Below, piece by piece: positions 27,241 to 36,969 of a stretch of DNA of 64,000 nt. Source of the stretch: Bacteroidota bacterium (GTDB lineage Bacteria > Bacteroidota > Ignavibacteria > UBA10030 > UBA6906); NCBI GenBank assembly GCA_030835135.1, contig JAUQWO010000006.1:1-64000 (forward strand). The letters are read 5' to 3'. The position numbers and the translations under genes were made by a program. Within the stretch, counting starts at the first letter, position 1. The number at the start of each line of letters is the position of its first letter. The notes under the pieces were generated by a model, which saw only the letters and a program-made list of their open reading frames with translations, was not told the origin of the DNA and searched no databases.

Positions 27241-28233
27241 TCAACCAGGGTACCGTTGCTGACTGATCTTCTGCATGATATGCGTTGCCACCTCCAATGC
27301 CCGGCGCGCATCATCCGCGGTCACGGCGGGAACGGTCCCGGTGCGCACCGCCTGCACGAAGAGCGCGAGCTCATGCTGCAGCGCGTTGACCTCCTTCACC
27401 TCGGGCTGCTCGTACACGATCTTCTTCCGGTTCTTCCCGAGTCCCATTTCGCCGAGCACCATCGCCCCACGCACATCACCGGCATCCTCCGGCATGAGAC
27501 GGAATACCTCGGCCAACCCCTCCGAGAAGTCCAGGGAGATGTACGCGTTCGGCTGGAACATGCGCATCTTCCGCATGCCGCGCTGGGAGATGCGGCTCGC
27601 GGTGACGTTCGCGACGCATCCGTTCTCGAACTGAATGCGGGCATTGGCAATGTCGATGTTGTCCGAGACCACGGCCACGCCGCTTGCATCGATCTGCCGG
27701 ACGGGCGACTTGACGAAGGAAAGGATCAGGTCGATATCATGGATCATGAGATCCAGCACCACCGCCACATCCGTCCCGCGCGGCTTGAATTGCGCCAGCC
27801 GGTGCGATTCAATGAACAACGGCTGCATCGGAAATCCTTCCAGGGCAAGGATCGCCGGGTTGAACCTCTCGATGTGACCCACCTGCACGGTCACGTTCGC
27901 CGCCGCCGCCATGCGGCACAACTCCTCCGCTTCCGCGACGGTTTCGGTGATCGGCTTTTCCAGGAACACGTGCAGCTTCCGGCCGAGCGCCTCCCGCGCC
28001 ACGGCAAAATGGGCCGTCGTCGATGTCGCGATCGTCACGGCATCCACCGCCGCCAGCAGGTCGTCCTGCGTGGCGAACACCCGCGTGCCGAATTCGGACG
28101 CGACCGCTGCCGCTTTGGCGGGATCCATATCATGGACGCCGGCGAACTGTACGCCATCCATGGCAGTAAGCATCTTGGTATGCAGGCGGCCCAGATGGCC
28201 AACACCGATGACACCGACGCGAAGGGGTTCCAT
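27241..28233 (-). CDS. Gfo/Idh/MocA family oxidoreductase
   Basis: A 330-residue NAD(P)-dependent oxidoreductase. The N-terminal Rossmann fold has VGVIGVGHLGRLH (residues 6-18). The family's catalytic-lysine signature appears in VFLEKPITET (about 94-103), and a C-terminal alpha/beta domain contains DLMIHDIDLILSF with the conserved His. The C-terminal half resembles sugar-nucleotide dehydrogenases found near lipid A genes in FCB and deltaproteobacterial genomes (GnnA-like), but that is only an impression. AAGGAG lies 7 nt before ATG 28233. It sits 10 bp downstream of the HAD gene, and the two are probably co-transcribed. Confidence 0.85.
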   Translation of the reverse strand: MEPLRVGVIGVGHLGRLHTKMLTAMDGVQFAGVHDMDPAKAAAVASEFGTRVFATQDDLLAAVDAVTIATSTTAHFAVAREALGRKLHVFLEKPITETVAEAEELCRMAAAANVTVQVGHIERFNPAILALEGFPMQPLFIESHRLAQFKPRGTDVAVVLDLMIHDIDLILSFVKSPVRQIDASGVAVVSDNIDIANARIQFENGCVANVTASRISQRGMRKMRMFQPNAYISLDFSEGLAEVFRLMPEDAGDVRGAMVLGEMGLGKNRKKIVYEQPEVKEVNALQHELALFVQAVRTGTVPAVTADDARRALEVATHIMQKISQQRYPG

Positions 28234-28243
28234 GGTCTGCTCC

Positions 28244-28942
28244 TTAGGCACAACCTGCGGGTCCCGGATGGCTCCGGCACCATGAGACGAACGTAGCACC
28301 ATCGGCAAAGACCAGATCGGTCCCTGCCGCCAGCACCCGCTCACGATCATAGGCATCCCACACGACAGCGGCCATCAGCACACCGGCGTCACGCGAGGCC
28401 CCGACATCGGCCATGGAGTCGCCCACCATCACCGTCCCGCGCGGCGGCACAGCCAGGCCCTGGAGGATCTTCCGGATCCCCTCCCCATCGGGCTTGAACT
28501 TCGTCACGTCGTTCCCGGTGATGACCATATCAAAGAAATGGGTGAGGCCCAGCACCTCCAGTGTGATCTCGGTCGTGCGCCTCCCTTTCCCCGTGCACAC
28601 CCCCAGGGCGACCCCCCGGCCCTTCAGCACTTCGAGTGCTTCCCGCATGCCGTCATGCAGTTTCGCCATGCGTGTGTGATGCGTCCGGTAGAACACGCAC
28701 AACTCCTCCATGGCCTGCGGCACCAGAGCCGCACCGAACGCCTTCTCCAGCGCACCTTCCTCCGGAGGGCCGAAGAGCCCTATGATCTCGGCCGGCGTGA
28801 ACGACCGGCCAAGGTGCTTGCCGGCCAGATGATTAAAGGTGGCAAAGATGAGCTCATTGGTGCTCGTCAGCGTGCCATCGATGTCGAAGATCACGCACGA
28901 GAGTCGTTCGGGAATGGTCATATGGGTGCGGTCGATGGACAT
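28244..28942 (-). CDS. HAD-superfamily phosphatase (phosphoglycolate phosphatase-like)
   Basis: A 232-residue hydrolase of HAD subfamily IA. Motif I is VIFDIDGTLTSTNE (nucleophile Asp and second Asp), motif II Ser/Thr in GVCTGKGRRTTE, motif III Lys in TKFKPDGEG, motif IV MVGDSMADVGASRDAG. The helical cap lies between motifs I and II. PGP/Gph- or PpaX-like enzymes share this layout; the substrate is not determined. ATG 28942 leaves a leader of only about 11 nt from the predicted transcript start. ATG 28921 (MTIPERLS) is a reasonable alternative, and neither has a good Shine-Dalgarno. Confidence 0.85.
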   Translation of the reverse strand: MSIDRTHMTIPERLSCVIFDIDGTLTSTNELIFATFNHLAGKHLGRSFTPAEIIGLFGPPEEGALEKAFGAALVPQAMEELCVFYRTHHTRMAKLHDGMREALEVLKGRGVALGVCTGKGRRTTEITLEVLGLTHFFDMVITGNDVTKFKPDGEGIRKILQGLAVPPRGTVMVGDSMADVGASRDAGVLMAAVVWDAYDRERVLAAGTDLVFADGATFVSWCRSHPGPAGCA

Positions 28943-28959
28943 GGCGATACCAGATATGT

Positions 28960-28988
28960 AATATACACACACCCTGCCCGAATTTCAA
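28960..28988 (-). promoter_or_regulatory. promoter of the HAD/oxidoreductase genes
   Basis: On the minus strand TTGAAA (28983-28988), 17 bp, TATATT (28960-28965), placed 18 bp before ATG 28942 in the divergent gap with the RlmI-like gene. Confidence 0.65.
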
Positions 28989-28994
28989 TTCACC

Positions 28995-29023
28995 TTGCTC
29001 TTGAGACGGGGTATCAGTACCTT
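28995..29023 (+). promoter_or_regulatory. promoter of the RlmI-like gene
   Basis: TTGCTC (28995-29000), 17 bp, TACCTT (29018-29023), 28 bp before ATG 29051. It sits back to back with the HAD promoter. Confidence 0.5.
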
Positions 29024-29050
29024 TGATGATACACGACGAAACGAGCACCC

Positions 29051-30235
29051 ATGACCTTCCCGTTCCCCCCCGCGACCATCACGCTTCGTAAGAATGAAGA
29101 CCGGCGCATCCTGTCTGGGCACCCCTGGGTGTTCAGCAACGAGATACGCGAAACAGAGGGTGCTCCTGCAGCCGGCGATGTCGTGGGTGTGCGCAACGCC
29201 GCCGGCAAACCCCTCGGGATCGGCCTGTTTCATCCCCACTCGCTCATCACCGTCCGGCTGCTCTCGCGAACCCCGATGGAGATCGATGCGGCGTTCTTCC
29301 GTACACGTCTCCAGGAGGCACAGGCGCTGCGCGAGCGCATCTTCCCCGGCAGCACGGTGTACCGGCTGGTCCACGGCGAGGCGGACTTCCTGCCCGGTCT
29401 GATCATCGACCGGTTCAACGACCACTGTGTGATCCAGGCACTGTCCTTCGGGATGGATGCGCGTCTGCCCATGATCTGCGACGTGCTCGAAGAACTCTTC
29501 CACCCCGCGGCCATCATCGAACGCAACGATCCGCCATTACGGACTCTCGATCAGCTCCCCCTCCGCAGGGGCGTGCTGCGGGGCGAGTCGTCGCCTGTGA
29601 CGTTCACCGACGGTGAGCTCCGGTTCACGGTGGACCTGCTTGCCGGACAGAAGACCGGCTACTTCCTTGACCAGAGGATGAACCGCCTGACCATCCGGCA
29701 GTTCAGCAAGGGTGCGCGGGTCCTGGATTGCTTCAGCAACGACGGCGGGTTCGGACTGCAGGCAGCACATGCGGGAGCGACGGAGGTCGTGGGTATCGAC
29801 AGCTCCGGCGAGGCGATCGCGCGCGCCAGGGTGAATGCAGCACAGAACGGGATCACCGTGGCCCGCTTCGAGGAGACGGATGTGTTCACCTCGCTCGCCG
29901 AACGTGCGGAACGTGGTGAACTGTACGATGTGATCGTGCTCGATCCGCCGTCCTTCACAAAGAACAGGAAGACCGTCCCCGCCGCCAAGAAGGGATACCG
30001 GGAACTCCATCAACTCGCATTCCGGGTCCTCACCCCGGGTGGCTACCTTCTCAGTGCCTCATGCTCACATCACATCCTCCCGGACACGTTCCTGGATGTC
30101 ATCCGCGACGCAGCGGTCCGGTCCGAGCGGCGCATCCAGCTCCTGGAATGGCACGGGGCATCGCCCGACCATCCCACGCTGCCCGCCGTCCCGGAGACCG
30201 GGTACCTGAAATTCGGCGTCTTCCGGGTCCTGTGA
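29051..30235 (+). CDS. class I SAM-dependent rRNA methyltransferase, RlmI/RlmK-like
   Basis: A 394-residue methyltransferase. An N-terminal PUA domain (LRKNEDRRILSGHPWVFSNEI) leads into an RlmI central domain (VYRLVHGEADFLPGLIIDRFND). The SAM-binding fold has motif I VLDCFSNDGGFGLQAA, acidic residue in EVVGIDSS, motif IV VIVLDPPSF, and a C-terminal SASCSHHI. This is the architecture of E. coli RlmI, which makes 5-methylcytosine 1962 in 23S rRNA. DQRMNR after TGYFL is the classical conserved stretch. It lies divergently to the HAD gene with no other gene in the transcript. Confidence 0.9.
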   Translation: MTFPFPPATITLRKNEDRRILSGHPWVFSNEIRETEGAPAAGDVVGVRNAAGKPLGIGLFHPHSLITVRLLSRTPMEIDAAFFRTRLQEAQALRERIFPGSTVYRLVHGEADFLPGLIIDRFNDHCVIQALSFGMDARLPMICDVLEELFHPAAIIERNDPPLRTLDQLPLRRGVLRGESSPVTFTDGELRFTVDLLAGQKTGYFLDQRMNRLTIRQFSKGARVLDCFSNDGGFGLQAAHAGATEVVGIDSSGEAIARARVNAAQNGITVARFEETDVFTSLAERAERGELYDVIVLDPPSFTKNRKTVPAAKKGYRELHQLAFRVLTPGGYLLSASCSHHILPDTFLDVIRDAAVRSERRIQLLEWHGASPDHPTLPAVPETGYLKFGVFRVL

Positions 30236-30264
30236 TTGCATTTGGCCGGTCGAGAACCTATTTT
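30236..30264 (+). promoter_or_regulatory. promoter of the outer-membrane protein gene
   Basis: TTGCAT (30236-30241) directly after the RlmI stop, 17 bp, TATTTT (30259-30264), 49 bp before ATG 30314. Confidence 0.65.
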
Positions 30265-30313
30265 TAGGTCATGGTGTTGTGGATGATGCAGCATCATTAT
30301 TAAAGAGGATCTC

Positions 30314-31087
30314 ATGGTTCACAGGAATGGCCTGCGACTGCTCTGCGCCGTCGTGCTCGTGCTGGCGGCTTCCTTCACAGCCCTCTCTCAAACGAACCGG
30401 ACCGGGTGGGAACCCATCCAGGGTCCGGACACCCTCCGGGCAGGACAGGAACCGGTTGACCCGACCTCTCCTGGACTCTATCCCAACGTCTGGAGCATCG
30501 ATATCCTGATCTCCAACGATGGCTTCGGGCTCGGGGGCTCGTACCGGCGTTCATTCACCCAGGACCTGTCCGGATTCGTCAGCCTGAGCGTCTCCGAATC
30601 CAAGGACGAACGGGAGTTCGAGTACATCGACCCCTACTACGGCGTCTCCTACACCCCCGGCAAACTCAACCGCTTCCTCGTCATGCCTCTGATGGTCGGT
30701 GTGCAGCTGCGCCTGTTCCGGGAAGATATCGTCGACACGTTCCGCCCCTATATCAATGCAGGGGCAGGCCCCGCCATGATCTACCAGATGCCCTATGTCG
30801 AGTTCATCGACCGCGGCGATGGGGTGAAGACGGAAGAGCAGGTGGAGTTCTTCAAGAGTATCGGCCGGGGACACCCCCAGTACACCGCGGGCGGGTTCAT
30901 CGGGTTCGGGTCGAATTTCGGGACCGAGCGCAGCAATATCTTCGGGGTGAATTTCCGGTACTACATGACCTACGTGTTCGGCGAAGGACTCCCTTCGTTG
31001 TATGATGTCCGGACCGGCAATGTCTCCGCCACCAAGAAGTCCTTCGGCGGGTTCGTGATCAGTCTGAACATCGGCATGGCCCTCTAG
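30314..31087 (+). CDS. predicted outer-membrane beta-barrel protein
   Basis: A 257-residue secreted protein with signal peptide ending TALSQ. After a Pro-rich linker the sequence alternates aromatic and polar residues in about 8-10 strands (WSIDILISNDGFGLGGSYRRSF; GFVSLSVSES; RFLVMPLMVGVQLRLF; GGFIGFGSNFG; IFGVNFRYYMTYVFG) and ends in a hydrophobic strand GFVISLNIGMAL. This is typical of small outer-membrane barrels (OmpW/OmpA-like fold) of FCB bacteria, annotated only as outer-membrane proteins. It has its own promoter and terminator, so it is monocistronic. No specific function can be given. Confidence 0.65.
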   Translation: MVHRNGLRLLCAVVLVLAASFTALSQTNRTGWEPIQGPDTLRAGQEPVDPTSPGLYPNVWSIDILISNDGFGLGGSYRRSFTQDLSGFVSLSVSESKDEREFEYIDPYYGVSYTPGKLNRFLVMPLMVGVQLRLFREDIVDTFRPYINAGAGPAMIYQMPYVEFIDRGDGVKTEEQVEFFKSIGRGHPQYTAGGFIGFGSNFGTERSNIFGVNFRYYMTYVFGEGLPSLYDVRTGNVSATKKSFGGFVISLNIGMAL

Positions 31088-31094
31088 AATGGCG

Positions 31095-31140
31095 AAAGGC
31101 ACTGACGCGCGCGTGCTCGCCGCCGCGCATCAGTGCCTTT
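31095..31140. terminator. bidirectional hairpin terminator
   Basis: An 11-bp outer stem pairs AAAGGCACTGA (31095-31105) with TCAGTGCCTTT (31130-31140), with GC-rich inner pairing in the 24-nt loop. It lies just after the plus-strand barrel gene and downstream of the convergent uvrA, so it can serve both strands. Confidence 0.7.
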
Positions 31141-31208
31141 CAATGTTCAGGCAGATGCAATATATGCCGGGCCGGCCCCCGCTGCAGTGACGCCCGTCAC
31201 GCCCGCCC

Positions 31209-34037
31209 TCAGTCCTGCCCCTTCTTCCCCCTGCTTCGTCGTTCCGGGATCCCGAGGATCCGCGCCAGATGCTGCCCCGTGAAGGAACGCATGACCTTCG
31301 CGACGCTCTCCGGTGTTCCCTCCGCCACCAGTTCACCGCCACCCGCACCTGCTTCCGGACCAAGATCGATCACCCAGTCGGCACACTTGATCACATCCAG
31401 ATTGTGCTCGATGATCACGACGGAGTTCCCGGCATCGATGAGGGCATTGAAGCACTGCAGCAACTTCACGATATCATCGATGTGCAACCCGGTCGTCGGC
31501 TCATCGAACAGGAAGAGCGTGTGCTTCTCGGCCGGCGGTGAGGCAAGGTGCGCGGCGAGTTTGATGCGCTGGGCTTCGCCACCGGAGAGCGAGGTGGCAG
31601 GCTGGCCAAGCCGGATGTAGCCCAGGCCCACGTCGCGCAACACCTTCAGCTTCGCGGCGATCTTCCGCCCGGCCGCGTCCGCACCGAAGAACTGACTGGC
31701 TTCGTCCACGGTCATGCCGAGCACGTCGTCGATGTTCTTCCCCCGGTACTTCACATCCAGGATCTCTTTCTTATAGCGCTTCCCCTTGCACACATCACAC
31801 GGGAGATACAGGTCGGCAAGGAATTGCATCTCCACTTTCACGACGCCGTCCCCTTCGCAGGCATCGCACCTGCCGCCGGGCACATTGAACGAGAAGGCCC
31901 CCGGCTTGAACCCGTGCACCCGCGCCGCCGCGGTCCCCGCGAAGAGCGTCCGGATCAGGTCGAACGTCTGGATATAGGTGACAGGATTCGACCGTGGCGT
32001 GCGACCGATCGGCGACTGATCGACCATCTCGATGGCGCTCAGGTGCTCGACGCCTTCGATCGCGGCATGACGCCCGGCCTTCTCCCCACCCTGCCCCAGC
32101 GCACGCAGCAATCCCTTGTGCAGCACTTCATGCACCAGGGTGCTCTTGCCACTGCCACTCACACCCGTGATGCACACCAGCGCATGCAACGGGATCGCAA
32201 CGTCGATGTGTCGGAGGTTGTGTTCGGCCGCGCCGATGACCTTCACCGCGAATCCATCGACGGGCCGGCGTTCCGTGGGAACGCTGATCGCCTTGCGGCC
32301 GGACAGGTACGCACCGGTCAGGCTCGCCGCATCCACCAGGATCTCCGCCGGGGTCCCGTTAAAGATCACTTCACCACCCTGCTCCCCGGCACGTGGACCC
32401 ATATCCACGATCACATCGCTCGCCCGCATCATGTCCAGATCGTGTTCCACCACGATCACCGTGTTCCCCGCTGCCCGTAATCGGTGCAGGATCCCGATCA
32501 ACCGGTCGTTATCGCGCGGGTGCAGCCCGATACTCGGCTCATCGAGGACATACACGGCGCCAACGAGCGACGATCCGAGCGATGTGGCCAGATTGATGCG
32601 TTGCGATTCGCCGCCGGATAATGTGCTGGAGAGCCGGTCCAGGGTAAGATATCCGATCCCGACATCGTCCAGATAGGCAAGGCGCTTGTGGAGCTCGTCC
32701 AGGATACGTTTTGCGATGCCCGCCTCGAACGGCGTCAGCGGCACAGCCCGAAGAAATGCCCGGGCATCGGAGACCGTCATGCTGACGACATCATGGATGC
32801 GTTTCCCCGCAAGCCGGACGCTCAGGGCTTCCGGACGGAGGCGGGCCCCCTCGCATGCCGGACAGGTCGTATATGCGCGGTACCGGCTCAGCATCACACG
32901 GTAGTAGATCTTGTAGGCCTTCTTCTCCACCATCGTGAAGAAGGCATCCAGGCCGTCATACTCCCCGTGTCCCTCCCGGATGATGCGGAGTTCATCATCG
33001 GTCAGCTCGCCGAACGGCACATCCACCCGGACGCCAGCTGACGGCGCAGCGCGCAGGAGCGAGCGCAGATACTCCTTGAATTTCGGCGTGGACCAGGGAT
33101 GGATGGCCCCTTCACGCAGCGTCTTGCGCTTGTCGGGCGCGACGAGGTCCATGTCGATCCCGATCGCGCGGCCAAATCCCTGACACGACGGGCACGCGCC
33201 AAAAGGGTTGTTGAAGGAGAAGAGCCGGGGATCGGGTTCCTCATACGCGATATGGCAGTCCGCGCAGGCGAAGTTCCTGTTGAAGTTCAGACGCTCCATG
33301 GGATCCAGCAGCATCAGGGCCGCGATCCCATTCCCCGATGCAAACGCCGTTTCGATGGAATCCGCAAGCCGGTTGTCCGTTTCTTCCTCCCGGAAGACGA
33401 GACGGTCCACGAGCACATCCACGTCCGCCGGACGGGTACGCGCCGGAAGCGTACCGGTATTCAGATCCACGATCTCTCCACCGACCACCACCCGGAAGAA
33501 CCCTTCCTTCTTGAGGTTCGCCAGGGCGACCTGCAGGGTCTCCTTGGGATGGATGGGCAGGGGGAAGGTGACGTACATCCGCACATCCTTCCCTCCGCGC
33601 TCCTTTCTGGCGCGCGCAAGCGCGGCCCACACCGTGTCCACGGAATCACGTTCCACGCGCTTTCCGCACTTCAAACAGAAGGTCTGCCCGACGCGAGCAT
33701 ACAGGAGACGGAGATAGTCGTACACTTCGGTGGACGTGCCGACCGTGGAGCGGGGGTTGCGGGTATTGGTCTTCTGCTCGATCGCCATTGCCGGACTGAT
33801 GCCCTGGATCAGATCCACATCGGGCTTGTCCATCCGTTCCAGGAACTGGCGGGCATAGGACGACAGGCTTTCCACATAGCGGCGCTGGCCCTCGGCGTAG
33901 ATCGTATCGAATGCGAGGCTCGATTTGCCGGAGCCGCTGACGCCAGTGATGACGATGAGGGCATTCCGCGGAAGCTCAAGCGAGACATTCTTGAGGTTGT
34001 GGACGCGCGCGCCCTTGATGATCAGACGATCGAACAC
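31209..34037 (-). CDS. uvrA: excinuclease ABC subunit A
   Basis: UvrA is the damage-sensing ATPase of nucleotide excision repair. The 942 residues match E. coli (940). ATPase I: Walker [16 protein letters not shown] (31-45), then zinc module cysteines ([25 protein letters not shown] with [23 protein letters not shown]) and signature [13 protein letters not shown]. ATPase [13 protein letters not shown] and zinc module [17 protein letters not shown] with [10 protein letters not shown], then [13 protein letters not shown] and Walker [14 protein letters not shown] chose the GTG at 34037 because [18 protein letters not shown] aligns with the family N-terminus. The frame is open far upstream but without an ATG near the conserved part. 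No clear promoter was recognised. Confidence 0.96.
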   Translation of the reverse strand: MFDRLIIKGARVHNLKNVSLELPRNALIVITGVSGSGKSSLAFDTIYAEGQRRYVESLSSYARQFLERMDKPDVDLIQGISPAMAIEQKTNTRNPRSTVGTSTEVYDYLRLLYARVGQTFCLKCGKRVERDSVDTVWAALARARKERGGKDVRMYVTFPLPIHPKETLQVALANLKKEGFFRVVVGGEIVDLNTGTLPARTRPADVDVLVDRLVFREEETDNRLADSIETAFASGNGIAALMLLDPMERLNFNRNFACADCHIAYEEPDPRLFSFNNPFGACPSCQGFGRAIGIDMDLVAPDKRKTLREGAIHPWSTPKFKEYLRSLLRAAPSAGVRVDVPFGELTDDELRIIREGHGEYDGLDAFFTMVEKKAYKIYYRVMLSRYRAYTTCPACEGARLRPEALSVRLAGKRIHDVVSMTVSDARAFLRAVPLTPFEAGIAKRILDELHKRLAYLDDVGIGYLTLDRLSSTLSGGESQRINLATSLGSSLVGAVYVLDEPSIGLHPRDNDRLIGILHRLRAAGNTVIVVEHDLDMMRASDVIVDMGPRAGEQGGEVIFNGTPAEILVDAASLTGAYLSGRKAISVPTERRPVDGFAVKVIGAAEHNLRHIDVAIPLHALVCITGVSGSGKSTLVHEVLHKGLLRALGQGGEKAGRHAAIEGVEHLSAIEMVDQSPIGRTPRSNPVTYIQTFDLIRTLFAGTAAARVHGFKPGAFSFNVPGGRCDACEGDGVVKVEMQFLADLYLPCDVCKGKRYKKEILDVKYRGKNIDDVLGMTVDEASQFFGADAAGRKIAAKLKVLRDVGLGYIRLGQPATSLSGGEAQRIKLAAHLASPPAEKHTLFLFDEPTTGLHIDDIVKLLQCFNALIDAGNSVVIIEHNLDVIKCADWVIDLGPEAGAGGGELVAEGTPESVAKVMRSFTGQHLARILGIPERRSRGKKGQD

Positions 34038-34173
34038 TGTGGTCGGGGACCTGTCGTGGGACGGAAGAGGGAGAAAACTAAAACAATTCGGAGTGGAAAG
34101 CAAGGAACCACACACGGCAGGAGACGCACGTCCCGGGACAGAGGTGCGGCCACGGGGGGAGCCGAAATGACAC

Positions 34174-34200
34174 GGCCCCTGCACCGGAGGTGCAGGGGCC
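34174..34200 (-). terminator. terminator of the pilus-like operon
   Basis: A 12-bp perfect stem pairs 34174-34185 with 34189-34200 around a 3-nt loop, 26 bp beyond the stop of the last operon gene on the minus strand. It is followed on that strand by TGTCATTTC, a modest T-richness. Confidence 0.65.
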
Positions 34201-34225
34201 GCACACACGATCACGCAACCACCGA

Positions 34226-35677
34226 TCAGCGCACCGTACCGCCGAACGTGTAGCCGATCGAGCCGTTCACATTCGGCCCGGTGACGTTGATCACGATGTT
34301 CACCGGAGTCGGATCGGTGATGCTCCACGTGCCGTCCTTCAGGATGAACGTGAAATCCGTGGTCCCCGGACCCGAGAAGATCACATCCGGCAACTTCACG
34401 GAACCATTGGACCCGAAGATGGTGGTGACCTGGTTCTGCTGGATCCCTTCCGACGGTGGCGGTGGGATCAGCGCCGACACCGAGATGATCGTCCCCTCGG
34501 CAAGCGGATGCCCGAGCTCGTCGGACACGCGGAAGGAGAATGTCTGCGAGCCGCCGTTCGCGACATCGAAGGTCGCGGGACTGATGTTGCTGATGACGCC
34601 ATGACCGCTCCAGAGGATGAGCGTGCTATCCTGGACGACCGTACCACCCTGTCCGAGCGTCCGCGCAACCACATAGTGGTACCCATCGCCGTACACCGGC
34701 GCAGCGAATGTACTGTACGGGGAAGGATTGCCGCTATACAGGTTCACCGTACCGAATCCGTTCTTATCCGTGAACACGGACGGCTGCACGACGCCGGCGC
34801 TGCTGCGGAAGTAGACCGCGGTGCCGGGAGCCACCGGATTGCTGTACATGTCGCCGGCAAGGATCGTGATCGGCTGAACCTGTCCGAGCTCATGCAGTGC
34901 GGCAAAATTGTGCGCCACGGGAGCGATCGAGAAATGCGATTGCACCGGGAATCCGCCGTTGATGACCAGGCGGACCGGGCTGGACGTGATCGTCCGCGAT
35001 CCCACGGTGGCCGAGGCGGTCACCTGCACGACCCCGGAACGCGTGCCCGCATTGAACGTGATGTGTGCCTGGCCTGCCGCGTTGGTCGTGACGGCATCCG
35101 GCGACACGTATTCACCTCCACCGGGCCCGTTGGTCGACGTGAATGTCAGCTTCACGGCATGCGCCGCATCGATCGCCAGCCCGAGGGAATCGCGCACCTC
35201 GAACGACAGGACCGACGTTTCCTTGCCACCGACGCCGTACACCGACACCTCCTGCGGACTCGAACCGAGGAACGCGATCGTCTGTGCCAGCCCGCTCGTG
35301 CTGCCGGTCCCCGGCGAGACCACCGACTTCGGCGTCATGCTCAATTGCAGGACGAGCACGGAACCTGCCCGCAGCGACACGGTGAAGGTCGTATCGCGGT
35401 ACCCGGTCTTCCGCAGGGTCACCGCGGCGGTCGCGATGCTGTCGGTCGAGAAGGATGCGCGGAAACTCCCGTTGGCATCCGTGGTGGTCGACACCGACCC
35501 GGCCGACACACTCTGTGCGGTCACCGCGACGTCCGCAAGGACTGCGAGAGTCGCCGCATCAGACACGATGCCGTTCAACACCCCCTCGCCCTGCGACGCC
35601 GTCGTGTTGTCTTCCTTGCAGCCGCCGAACAGCAACACGCCCACTGTCAACACGGCTATGATCCAGATTCGTGACAT
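34226..35677 (-). CDS. Ig-like (Big_1/invasin-type) surface lipoprotein
   Basis: A 483-residue lipoprotein with lipobox LLFGGC (Cys near residue 20). A carboxypeptidase-regulatory-like domain (GVLNGIVSDAATLAVLADVAVTAQ) comes first. At least two bacterial Ig-like (Big_1 type) domains follow, marked by FEVRDSLGLAIDAAHAVKLTFTSTNG with AVTTNAAGQAHITFNAGT, and by ILAGDMYSNPVAPGTAVYFRSSAG with VFTDKNGFGTVNLYSGNP. A further beta-domain closes the protein. It starts 46 bp after the secretin stop with AGGA 6 nt before its ATG, and is the last gene of the pilus-like operon. A surface adhesin or pilus-tip or secretin-associated role is inferred from position only. Confidence 0.75.
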   Translation of the reverse strand: MSRIWIIAVLTVGVLLFGGCKEDNTTASQGEGVLNGIVSDAATLAVLADVAVTAQSVSAGSVSTTTDANGSFRASFSTDSIATAAVTLRKTGYRDTTFTVSLRAGSVLVLQLSMTPKSVVSPGTGSTSGLAQTIAFLGSSPQEVSVYGVGGKETSVLSFEVRDSLGLAIDAAHAVKLTFTSTNGPGGGEYVSPDAVTTNAAGQAHITFNAGTRSGVVQVTASATVGSRTITSSPVRLVINGGFPVQSHFSIAPVAHNFAALHELGQVQPITILAGDMYSNPVAPGTAVYFRSSAGVVQPSVFTDKNGFGTVNLYSGNPSPYSTFAAPVYGDGYHYVVARTLGQGGTVVQDSTLILWSGHGVISNISPATFDVANGGSQTFSFRVSDELGHPLAEGTIISVSALIPPPPSEGIQQNQVTTIFGSNGSVKLPDVIFSGPGTTDFTFILKDGTWSITDPTPVNIVINVTGPNVNGSIGYTFGGTVR

Positions 35678-35723
35678 CGACGTTCCTCTCACACTTGTGA
35701 CACTTCAGTGCTCACTGCACGTG

Positions 35724-36962
35724 TTATTTCGTACCGCGCACGGACCGGTCCTTGCCCATCATATCCTGGCGCCAGCGGCCGATGAGATCATCCTCGCGGG
35801 TCCGCTGGGTGATGCGTTCCTGCAGGGTCGGCACCAGCTCCGCCTTCAGGAGGATCACCAGTTCCTTCTTCACGACTTCATCCTTGTCGTACCCGAACAG
35901 ATACCGCAGGCCGAGCACGTACCAGGGCAGGTCCTTCAGGAATGGCAGACCCGTCCGCACGGTGTTCGACTCATTGTTATACAATCCGCCGATCAGCGTT
36001 TCCTCACCGTCCAGGAGGAGCAGATTGGTCTGCGCCTGGGTCTTGTTGATGATCGTGCTCACCGCACCCGGGGTCACCGAACTGCGCTCGACATCCACAC
36101 GCACGTGGATGAACGGCACGCCCTGTTCCACGATCACCTGCGGCTGGACCTTGATGATCGTGCCCGCACTGTAGAACTTGTCGATCAGGTTGCCCGCGAA
36201 ATCCCGCTCACGGATCGAGAAATCCTGACCCACCTGAATGCGCCCCTCTTCACCGGAGCGCACGATCAGCTGGGGACCGGAGAGGATCTCGCCGAGCTTA
36301 TAGTCCGAGAAGAACTTGGCCACGAAGTTCATGTTCGCGAACTTCACCTTCGGGGTCACCTCGGTCTTGAAGATCGCATTGCTGACGTTGTCGGCGCCGT
36401 TGAATTCCGCGCCGATGGCCACATCGGACGTGCTCTTCATGAACGACCAGTTCAGGCCGACCTCATCCAGACGGCTCAGGTTCACCTCGAAGAACACCGC
36501 CGACAGTTTGATCTCACGGCTGCGGAAGGTCGCGAGTTCTTTCTGGATCTCCGTCACCACCGTGCCCGACTGCACCGGCCGGCCCTCACCGACGGGTCCC
36601 AGGGTGCTTTCGCCCGTGGTGCCCGACGTGATCTGGATGTAGCTTTCATACTCGGAGAACGCGAGGCTGTTCTTCCGGCAGATCGTCTCCAGCGCCTCAC
36701 GCCACGGGAACCCCTGGATGTCCACGTTGATCGGCATCGAACGGCGTTCGGTGTCGATGATGATCTTGCCCGTGGTCTTCTTGCTGACCTCGCTGATGAT
36801 CGACAGGGCCTTGTCCAGTGTCGTGGACGGGGCGATGGACACCAGTTCCGCCGGTGGCGTATAGTCGCGCGTGATCTTGCGCTCGGCCTGTGACTGCCCG
36901 TCGGCTGCCGTCCCCACGAGACACACCAGGGCGACAACTGCTACCACGAATGATGCTTTCAT
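35724..36962 (-). CDS. short PilQ/GspD-type secretin
   Basis: A 412-residue outer-membrane secretin (PilQ is usually over 600). After a signal peptide (GTAADGQSQ) comes a short N-domain resembling the STN/secretin N-module (LVSIAPSTTLDKALSIISEVSKKTTGKIIID with MPINVDIQGFPWREALETI). The secretin core ends in LLLLDGEETLIGGLYNNES and LPFLKDLPWYVLGLRYLFG, then VKKELVILLKAELV. AMIN domains and additional N-domains are absent. It forms the outer-membrane pore of a type IV pilus or type II-like machine. It starts 7 bp after the PilO-PilP gene stop and has a GAGGAG site before ATG 36962. Confidence 0.85.
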   Translation of the reverse strand: MKASFVVAVVALVCLVGTAADGQSQAERKITRDYTPPAELVSIAPSTTLDKALSIISEVSKKTTGKIIIDTERRSMPINVDIQGFPWREALETICRKNSLAFSEYESYIQITSGTTGESTLGPVGEGRPVQSGTVVTEIQKELATFRSREIKLSAVFFEVNLSRLDEVGLNWSFMKSTSDVAIGAEFNGADNVSNAIFKTEVTPKVKFANMNFVAKFFSDYKLGEILSGPQLIVRSGEEGRIQVGQDFSIRERDFAGNLIDKFYSAGTIIKVQPQVIVEQGVPFIHVRVDVERSSVTPGAVSTIINKTQAQTNLLLLDGEETLIGGLYNNESNTVRTGLPFLKDLPWYVLGLRYLFGYDKDEVVKKELVILLKAELVPTLQERITQRTREDDLIGRWRQDMMGKDRSVRGTK

Positions 36963-36969
36963 GCTCTCC

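Noticed and set aside
34037-34328. N-terminal extension of uvrA to an upstream start
   Set aside because: The extra residues are Arg/Pro/His-rich and do not match UvrA. The family N-terminus aligns with GTG 34037, and the extension crosses the terminator of the pilus operon.
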